Position numbers and translations under genes: made by a program | Source of the DNA: RUG11867 sp964472425 | Lineage (GTDB): Bacteria; Bacillota_I; Bacilli_A; RF39; UBA660 | Length of the DNA: 5,172 nt | NCBI GenBank assembly: GCA_964472425.1 | Contig: CAYYLF010000083.1 | Location: 1-5,172 of the forward strand | Direction of reading: 5' to 3' | The notes under the pieces: model-generated | Seen by the model: the letters and a program-made list of their open reading frames with translations, nothing else | The model's database searches: none | What the model was told of the DNA's origin: nothing | Shown here: piece by piece, positions 1 through 4,265 of the stretch | How positions within the stretch are numbered: position 1 is the first letter of the stretch | Layout: each line of letters opens with the position of its first letter

Positions 1-47
1 AAGGGTTTTGAAAAAATCAAATTATATTTGAAATTTAGACTGAATTT
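1..47. mobile_element. Probable end of an integrated element (AT-rich flank of a tRNA attachment site)
   Basis: The sequence is very AT-rich and has no tRNA character, yet it occupies the place where the 5' half of the adjoining tRNA-Arg should be. It contains a perfect 15-base palindrome, TCAAAT-TAT-ATTTGA, at 17-31. It also contains an inverted repeat, GAAATT (30-35) with AATTTC (43-48), which abuts the tRNA junction. Short dyads beside a junction could be recombinase or excisionase sites, but this is inference. No integrase gene is visible; the bulk of any element would lie to the left of the window. Confidence 0.4.
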
Positions 48-92
48 CTCCTAAGGCGGGTGTCGGAAGTTCAAATCTTCTCGGGGACGCCA
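48..92 (+). tRNA. 3' fragment of tRNA-Arg(CCU); probable attachment-site copy
   Basis: The anticodon loop CTCCTAA (48-54) gives anticodon CCT at 50-52, with T before it and AA after it. It is followed by the 3' strand of the anticodon stem GGCGG (55-59), a five-base variable loop (60-64) and a T arm. The T arm is GGAAG (65-69), loop TTCAAAT (70-76) and CTTCT (77-81), with five pairs including one G-T. Then come the acceptor 3' strand CGGGGAC (82-88), discriminator G89 and an encoded CCA (90-92). The matching 5' strands (CCGCC for the anticodon stem, GTCCCCG for the acceptor) are absent upstream, where about 76 bases of tRNA would have to begin near base 17. The gene is therefore broken at or next to the anticodon loop. 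Anticodon loops of tRNA genes are known crossover sites for tyrosine integrases, so this is probably one att site. Confidence 0.75.
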
Positions 93-106
93 CGAAGAAT
101 ACTACT

Positions 107-128
107 GACCCACCGCATGGGTCTTTTT
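107..128 (+). terminator. Intrinsic terminator of the tRNA-Arg transcript
   Basis: A perfect 6-bp stem, GACCCA (107-112) with TGGGTC (118-123), encloses the five-base loop CCGCA and is followed directly by five T residues (124-128). It lies 14 bases after the tRNA CCA. It therefore looks like the native terminator of the interrupted tRNA, which suggests that the sequence to the right of the fragment is original chromosome. Confidence 0.75.
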
Positions 129-170
129 ACATGCCGTTGTCAAAGAAACCGCATCCTTCATCAAACTCGG

Positions 171-199
171 TTGCTTTTTTCTCGTAACCCGCGTATAAT
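171..199 (+). promoter_or_regulatory. Sigma-A-type promoter of the small membrane-protein gene
   Basis: A -35 box TTGCTT (171-176) and a perfect -10 box TATAAT (194-199) are separated by an ideal 17 bases. Transcription should start near 206, giving a short leader of about 20 bases. The promoter lies after the tRNA terminator, so the gene at 228 appears to be transcribed independently. Confidence 0.8.
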
Positions 200-215
200 T
201 CTATCTAGACGATAC

Positions 216-220
216 GGAGG
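216..220 (+). promoter_or_regulatory. Ribosome binding site fixing the start at 228
   Basis: GGAGG lies seven bases before the ATG at 228. It lies downstream of the predicted transcription start. Together these rule out the longer in-frame reading that would begin inside the tRNA at base 60. Confidence 0.85.
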
Positions 221-227
221 AAACAAA

Positions 228-698
228 ATGGAAAAAAGTAAAAACAAAACGGCCATAATCGTAATCATAATGATAATCTTGCTTGCAGCAGGACTGATAT
301 TCTTTCTATCGCGAAAAGGCGGAGAAGAAAAAGTCAAAGACATCACCAAAAAAGAATTCGACATTCAAAGTGAAAAGCTCAGTACCTACAAACTCATGAA
401 GATGATAGGGGACCGTAACCTCTTCTATCTAGGCCTCGACGAAGTCAAAATCGAAGGCGACAATTTACTAGACTACCTCGACGACCACGAAGTAGAAGAT
501 TTAAAACGACACTTCAATAGAGTCATCACTTACAAAGATGGAGGTTCGAAACTCTACATCTGCGACGACGAATCGAAATGTAGCAAAAATATCAAAATAC
601 TCTTCTGTAACACGACCGCAGGCGACCAGGATATATACGTCTCCCACGGTGACATCGATTTGACATCCGACTACTGTGACAACCAAGAGAAGAGCTAA
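228..698 (+). CDS. Hypothetical single-pass membrane protein with four cysteines
   Basis: The product has 156 residues and I do not recognise its family. A short lysine-rich head (residues 1-7) is followed by one hydrophobic segment (about 9-27) and then a basic and acidic linker. The remaining 125 or so residues form a soluble part rich in charged residues. By the positive-inside rule, the N-terminus is cytoplasmic and the soluble part faces outward. The only cysteines are C112, C118, C127 and C150, all in the C-terminal third, so up to two disulfides are possible if this part is outside the cell. No catalytic motif and no lipobox cysteine are seen. The start is set by the TATAAT promoter and GGAGG site just upstream. 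The gene is monocistronic: it ends 15 bases before the stop codon of the convergent YfhO-family gene, with which it shares a hairpin terminator. Codon use and composition resemble the two central genes rather than the AT-rich right-hand gene. Confidence 0.8.
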   Translation: MEKSKNKTAIIVIIMIILLAAGLIFFLSRKGGEEKVKDITKKEFDIQSEKLSTYKLMKMIGDRNLFYLGLDEVKIEGDNLLDYLDDHEVEDLKRHFNRVITYKDGGSKLYICDDESKCSKNIKILFCNTTAGDQDIYVSHGDIDLTSDYCDNQEKS

Positions 699-701
699 TA
701 A

Positions 702-732
702 AAAAAGGGCAAACTACGACGTTGTCCTTTTT
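702..732 (+). terminator. Hairpin terminator shared by two convergent genes
   Basis: An 11-bp stem (702-712 with 722-732, including one G-T pair at 709/725) surrounds a nine-base loop. In the + direction it ends in five T residues. In the - direction the run of seven A residues at 700-706 gives a U-tract, so it can also serve the YfhO-family gene. Read on the - strand, the G-T pair becomes a C-A mismatch, so the stem should be weaker in that direction. The stop codon of the minus-strand gene (714-716) lies in the loop. Confidence 0.75.
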
Positions 733-3239
733 CGTTCCAACCAAGTGCATACTGCGAACATCCCCATGCCGACGATACTCACGACGCTCGCCTGAGGTTT
801 CCAAGGAGCCGTGTACTCGATACGTACGCGATGGTGACCTTTTCCGATTTTGAATCCCAAGAAAGCGGTATTCACTTTCTCGCTTTCGACCGACTTGCCG
901 TCGACTTTAACCTCGAATCCCTCGTCGTACGGAATAGAAGTGACGAAATAACCATCTTCCCGTACATCTATCTCTCCTTCGATGAGGTCGCCTTTCGTCT
1001 TCTCTTTGTCGAATACGAACTCGTCGACTGACTTCCGCACATCCTCGATATCTTCGTAATCCAAGGCGTACAACTCGATATCTCGAATGCGATACTTGCC
1101 TTTGACGAAATCTATTTCGTACTCTGTACGATTTTTATTCGCGAGAATGTAATCGAAATCGTAGTTTTGGTTGTGATACTTCCAACTCTTGCAAGTGAGT
1201 TTATTCTTGACGCCATCTATATAAATGGCCGTATCCCCATAGCTACAAGAGGCACTCTCCAACATCTTGAATCGCACGAACACGATTTTATTTCTGTACT
1301 CCTCGGGTAACTCGTACGACGCCTTCGCATCGCTCTTCGCATCTATAATGTATTCGCCGTTTTCCATTGTCACATTTCCAGCAATCATCTTGAACCTCTC
1401 CGGTTCGAACTCGAACTTTTCGATAGGAGACTCGTAATTCACAGTACTCGCCTCGTTCGCGACTACGCTTTCGAGCAAGGCGACCGCTCGGTCCGGATAA
1501 CTCATCTCATCGAAATCCGTCTCCGACAAGATATCGTTTCTCGCATACATCAAAGGTAACACATTCTCGTTCTTCCAAATCTTGTCCCCGTGCACGGTCT
1601 TGTACATCTCGTACCCGAAATAACTAGCTTTGTTGTCGATTAAATACTTGTTGCCAGAAAACATCAAAAACAAAACGTTCGAAGTAGGGGAAGTGATGAC
1701 GCGATTCCTATTCTGTATGGGATTGTTCATCACGTCGTAATAGAACTTATTGTAATCCAGATTGTAAGTAGACGAATACAAAGTAGAGGTGTAATAATCG
1801 ATGTTCCCGTAGAGATTGTTCACATCGCGAAGAATAGTTTTGGCATTGCTGATGCGATACATTCCCTCGTCAGACTCCGTAATGGAAGATAGCACTTCCT
1901 CGAACTCTTCCTGCAATGTTTGCTTAGTGTCGTACATCACGTACTCGTCTGAAAACGACGTCCCTAAAGATGCGACCAACGGAATGAACACGACGGGCAC
2001 GATTAACAGACCGACCTTCTCGAACTTAAAATACAAAAGCACGAACACAGCTACGATGGCCAAGTCTATCAAAAAGAAATTCACATAACTTCCCTTGATT
2101 ATGACTCCCAAAGTCACGAACAATAAAACGGCATACAACTTTCTCAAATCGCCTCGCTTATGAATCGTATCTTCTAGAAATACGTAAATTGCATACACCG
2201 CGACGGGCAAAAAAGGAATCAAAGATTTCCCATCTATGTACATAGTCGCATTCAATGCATAATTCAAAAAAGGGAAAACGATAAAGGCCGCGAGTACGAC
2301 TCCCAAAAAGAGATTTTCCCGCTTTTTGAAAAGCAAGTTGACGATAGCCACGATTAAAATGGCCGTAAGCCCAATTCCGTACGTATTGTAGAGCATGTAT
2401 CCTATATTTACCCCCGGCACGAACAAGTCACCCCACGTAATCGTATTGAAAGTCTCCCCCCGACTAGAAAGGATGACGTGCAAAGTAGGCAAGAGAATTA
2501 TCGCCGAAGATGCAACCCCGACCAAAATGGGAAACAGAAATGCGAATCCGTCTTTGAAAAATCTCTTAACACTCGTTTTTGGTGTCTTCTGTATCCACCG
2601 ATACACTCCGTACACGACCAAAGCCACTATTCCTCCGACACTGTAATAATAACTCGTCATGACCATCGCGAACACGCTTAAAGATAGAAGCCATCCCTTG
2701 CCCGTATCCAACTTCTTGTCGACCCCGAAGAGGCCCAAAATCATAAACGGCATATAATTCATGAACATCACGTGCCTGTGCGAATGAAACGACATCGAAG
2801 TCGCGAACATCAAAACGAAACTCGCAAGAAAAGCCGTCAGATGACTTGCTCCTTTGGTCCGACGAAGCCAAAAGTAGAATAGAATGCCCGATGCGATGAC
2901 GACCACTATGCTAGACAATACCAAATAATCTATCATCTTCACGAAAGGGAGTAGGCAAGAAAACAATACGATGGGACTCAACAAACCATAGTACGAGAAA
3001 TTGTAAATGTTCTGCCCACTTCCCAAATTGAAGGCGAAGTCTGGCAACAAATCGTGCGTCTTATAGAACAACATCCTAAAATACTCGGGAATAGCCGCGT
3101 GCTGAGACTCCCAGTCGAGAGTCGAACCGTAATAATATTTGAACCTTACGACTACGACGACGAACACGATAAACGCCGCGGCGAGAAGCCCGGCACACAA
3201 TGCATCTTTTCTGTCGAATCTACTCTTCGTTTTCTTCAT
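714..3239 (-). CDS. YfhO-family multi-pass membrane protein (probable GT-C-type glycosyltransferase)
   Basis: The product has 841 residues, in the usual size range for YfhO proteins. YfhO members have the GT-C glycosyltransferase fold; Bacillus YfhO acts with a CsbB-type enzyme to add GlcNAc to lipoteichoic acid on the outer face of the membrane. An N-terminal membrane helix (about 13-31) precedes the characteristic first outer loop: D42 in LDWESQ (candidate catalytic Asp), then NLGSGQN (71-77) and YYGLLSP (83-89). About a dozen further hydrophobic segments extend to about residue 427. They include the family-like patch FHSHRH (151-156) with MNYMP (160-164). A large outer domain (about 430-815) follows, containing LPLMYAR (561-567), a cysteine pair C665/C683 and a C-terminal beta region typical of the family (YFVTSIPYDEGFEVKVDGK at 764-782, then NTAFLGFKIGKGHHRVRIEY). 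A last membrane helix (about 817-835) and a basic tail close the protein. The start codon lies inside the 3' end of the deacetylase gene, with a weak GGATGG site, so translation is probably coupled. The acceptor and donor are unknown here, and no CsbB-like partner is in the window. Confidence 0.88.
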   Translation of the reverse strand: MKKTKSRFDRKDALCAGLLAAAFIVFVVVVVRFKYYYGSTLDWESQHAAIPEYFRMLFYKTHDLLPDFAFNLGSGQNIYNFSYYGLLSPIVLFSCLLPFVKMIDYLVLSSIVVVIASGILFYFWLRRTKGASHLTAFLASFVLMFATSMSFHSHRHVMFMNYMPFMILGLFGVDKKLDTGKGWLLSLSVFAMVMTSYYYSVGGIVALVVYGVYRWIQKTPKTSVKRFFKDGFAFLFPILVGVASSAIILLPTLHVILSSRGETFNTITWGDLFVPGVNIGYMLYNTYGIGLTAILIVAIVNLLFKKRENLFLGVVLAAFIVFPFLNYALNATMYIDGKSLIPFLPVAVYAIYVFLEDTIHKRGDLRKLYAVLLFVTLGVIIKGSYVNFFLIDLAIVAVFVLLYFKFEKVGLLIVPVVFIPLVASLGTSFSDEYVMYDTKQTLQEEFEEVLSSITESDEGMYRISNAKTILRDVNNLYGNIDYYTSTLYSSTYNLDYNKFYYDVMNNPIQNRNRVITSPTSNVLFLMFSGNKYLIDNKASYFGYEMYKTVHGDKIWKNENVLPLMYARNDILSETDFDEMSYPDRAVALLESVVANEASTVNYESPIEKFEFEPERFKMIAGNVTMENGEYIIDAKSDAKASYELPEEYRNKIVFVRFKMLESASCSYGDTAIYIDGVKNKLTCKSWKYHNQNYDFDYILANKNRTEYEIDFVKGKYRIRDIELYALDYEDIEDVRKSVDEFVFDKEKTKGDLIEGEIDVREDGYFVTSIPYDEGFEVKVDGKSVESEKVNTAFLGFKIGKGHHRVRIEYTAPWKPQASVVSIVGMGMFAVCTWLERKRTTS

Positions 3240-3948
3240 ATTTATCCATCCAGTCCTCGTAACTGATGACGTTCTCGTACTTTAACATGTGACCGAACGT
3301 CTTGTGTATCGTATTATCTTGCGAAGTATACAAATTGAGTATATCTTCTTTCTCCTTTAAAACATCCTCATCCAAAACCTCGAGTTCGGCTACATTATCT
3401 TCGTTCTCCAAATCTTTCTTAGAATAGTATTTTCCGAAGTAAAATAGCTTATCGTGTGCGACCGCATCCGTGACTATCGCATTCGTCATCTTGTGGTGTT
3501 GATGGCCGTATTCGCCCTTTGGATTGTGAGTCAAAACCATCTCCCAATCTCGTAAAGCATATATCTTCTCGATGTCGTCGATGATGTCCTCGTGAACTGA
3601 ATCCCAATTGTCCCGTTCTCCGTTCGTCTTATCCGGATATCCGAGCATCACGTATTTATCTTTCGTTCTTTCCATGACGGCTTCGAACTCGGCGACTCTC
3701 TTCGCGCTAGACCCGCAAGTTATGCATACGACCAAATAATCGTTTCCGATGAGCTCGGCTCCTCCCCACAGTACGTCGTCGTCCGGATGAGCTATGACCA
3801 TGAGTTTCTTCGTCTCGCCCAAATCCATGCTTTCGTAATCGGTCTTTACGAAACCTTCATCTCGAGTATCTCTCGGCCAAAGAAATACGAGACCTCCGAC
3901 TAAACAGATTATCAATATTATAGAAGCGATTATTGCTACTTTTTTCAT
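3220..3948 (-). CDS. Membrane-anchored PIG-L-family deacetylase
   Basis: The product has 242 residues. The PIG-L/LmbE family comprises zinc-dependent N-deacetylases of GlcNAc-type substrates, such as GlcNAc-PI and the mycothiol precursor handled by MshB. The first motif is AHPDDDVLWGG (53-63). By comparison with MshB, H54 and D57 should bind zinc and D56 should be the general base; the usual AHPDDE is AHPDDD here. The second motif, THNPKGEYGHQHH (140-152), supplies the third zinc-binding histidine, most likely H152. R84 and E87 fit the conserved helix after the first motif. A lysine head and a hydrophobic segment (about 5-24), with no lipobox or obvious cleavage site, suggest an N-terminal anchor with the enzyme outside the cell. 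I place the start at 3948 because AAGGGGAGG lies just upstream. A longer frame opening at 4062 has no ribosome site and would cross the promoter. This is the first gene of a two-gene operon with the YfhO-family gene. The substrate is not shown by the sequence. Confidence 0.88.
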   Translation of the reverse strand: MKKVAIIASIILIICLVGGLVFLWPRDTRDEGFVKTDYESMDLGETKKLMVIAHPDDDVLWGGAELIGNDYLVVCITCGSSAKRVAEFEAVMERTKDKYVMLGYPDKTNGERDNWDSVHEDIIDDIEKIYALRDWEMVLTHNPKGEYGHQHHKMTNAIVTDAVAHDKLFYFGKYYSKKDLENEDNVAELEVLDEDVLKEKEDILNLYTSQDNTIHKTFGHMLKYENVISYEDWMDKYEENEE

Positions 3949-3955
3949 CGTTGAA

Positions 3956-3964
3956 CCTCCCCTT
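3956..3964 (-). promoter_or_regulatory. Strong ribosome binding site fixing the deacetylase start at 3948
   Basis: On the minus strand this reads AAGGGGAGG. The GGAGG core (3956-3960) is seven bases from the ATG at 3948. It decides the choice of start over the upstream in-frame ATG at 4062. Confidence 0.85.
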
Positions 3965-3978
3965 ATATCACAATTTTT

Positions 3979-4007
3979 ATAGTACTCCAAATAGAAGTCT
4001 TTGTCAA
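3979..4007 (-). promoter_or_regulatory. Promoter of the deacetylase-YfhO operon
   Basis: On the minus strand, a perfect -35 box TTGACA (4002-4007) and a -10 box TACTAT (3979-3984) are separated by 17 bases. The start of transcription would lie near 3972, giving a leader of about 25 bases that carries the AAGGGGAGG site. The -35 box forms one arm of the inverted repeat at 4001-4040, so a protein bound to that repeat could block it. Confidence 0.7.
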
Positions 4008-4040
4008 TAAATAGACTTGGTCTTAAGTCCAAATTGACAA
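4001..4040. repeat. Imperfect inverted repeat overlapping the operon promoter (possible operator)
   Basis: The outer arms TTGTCAAT (4001-4008) and ATTGACAA (4033-4040) are perfect reverse complements of 8 bases. Inside them, GACTT (4014-4018) pairs with AAGTC (4025-4029) around a six-base loop. A separate pair, AAGTCT (3995-4000) with AGACTT (4013-4018), overlaps the left arm. There is no T-tract that would make this a terminator, and it lies upstream of the predicted transcription start, so a DNA-level operator is more likely than an RNA hairpin. Confidence 0.45.
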
Positions 4041-4174
4041 CCACAAAACCGAATATATTCATCCTTATATGAATAGTAAAATATTCGATACCTAGCGATA
4101 TATTTAACGAAAAAAATAGTCACACCTCAAATTTCTTAAAATCGATATAATGTGACAACCTGTCTGTCAAGATA

Positions 4175-4204
4175 TTGCCTTTACTACCGTTAAAATAGTA
4201 TAAT
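4175..4204 (+). promoter_or_regulatory. Probable promoter of the DUF1016 nuclease gene
   Basis: A -10 box TATAAT (4199-4204) is perfect. The best -35 candidate is TTGCCT (4175-4180), with an 18-base spacer. The predicted transcript starts near 4211 and has a purine-rich leader of about 55 bases. In such AT-rich DNA the -10 match alone is weak evidence, but position and orientation fit the gene. Confidence 0.55.
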
Positions 4205-4250
4205 AGAAGAAGAAAGAAAAGATGGATAAAATAATTGTATTGATTAATAA

Positions 4251-4255
4251 AGGAG
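4251..4255 (+). promoter_or_regulatory. Ribosome binding site of the DUF1016 nuclease gene
   Basis: AGGAG, preceded by AA, lies ten bases before the ATG at 4266. The spacing is slightly long but usable. It supports this ATG as the start, and the protein aligns with the usual N-terminus of the family from there. Confidence 0.7.
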
Positions 4256-4265
4256 CACTTTAGTT

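Larger units (their letters stand above)
3965..4265. other. AT-rich divergent intergenic region without a gene
   Basis: About 300 bases hold the divergent promoters of the deacetylase operon (-) and the nuclease gene (+) and no convincing coding frame. Short dyads are dense here. There is a large imperfect inverted repeat at 4001-4040 and a perfect 10-base palindrome, GAATATATTC, at 4051-4060. TATTCAT (4056-4062) pairs with ATGAATA (4069-4075), and GTCACA (4119-4124) with TGTGAC (4151-4156). TGACA (4153-4157) pairs with TGTCA (4165-4169). The octamer TGACAACC occurs twice (4035-4042 and 4153-4160), and so does CCTTATAT (3961-3968 and 4063-4070). Base composition becomes markedly more AT-rich within this stretch, so it probably contains the border of the acquired DNA on the right. 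Confidence 0.6.

Noticed and set aside
1..54. Group I intron interrupting the tRNA-Arg(CCU) anticodon loop, as known in some bacteria
   Set aside because: Group I introns end in a G directly before the 3' exon; no G occurs at the break around 43-54, and I see no intron core pairings in the short upstream stretch. Too little upstream sequence is visible to exclude it fully.
60..227. In-frame upstream extension of the small membrane-protein gene beginning inside the tRNA fragment
   Set aside because: It runs through the tRNA 3' half, a terminator and the promoter, and lacks a ribosome site; GGAGG before the ATG at 228 marks the true start.
161..364. Minus-strand reading frame opposite the promoter and start of the small gene
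   Set aside because: It is the antisense shadow of a hydrophobic segment, has no ribosome site and would cover the promoter.
501..804. Minus-strand reading frames across the small gene and the convergent terminator
   Set aside because: They overlap the real genes in other frames, cross the terminator hairpin and resemble no protein family.
831..2871. Several short reading frames on both strands within the YfhO-family gene
   Set aside because: All lie wholly inside a long gene with clear family motifs, lack ribosome sites and give low-complexity shadow sequences.
3054..3266. Plus-strand frame across the overlap of the two operon genes
   Set aside because: It is antisense to two well-supported genes and has no expression signals or recognisable product.
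4034..4059. Plus-strand promoter using TTGACA at 4034-4039
   Set aside because: The only -10-like box in reach, TATATT at 4054-4059, is spaced by 14 bases, too short, and no gene follows closely; the hexamer is better explained as an arm of the inverted repeat.
3949..4062. 38-residue N-terminal extension of the deacetylase from the ATG at 4062
   Set aside because: No ribosome site precedes 4062, the stretch contains the promoter and inverted repeat, and starting at 3948 puts a typical lysine-plus-hydrophobic anchor at the N-terminus.
4119..4156. GTCACA/TGTGAC inverted repeat as a CRP-type operator or terminator
   Set aside because: The arms are 26 bases apart, unlike a CRP site, and there is neither a GC-rich stem nor a T-tract; in AT-rich DNA a 6-base match may be chance.
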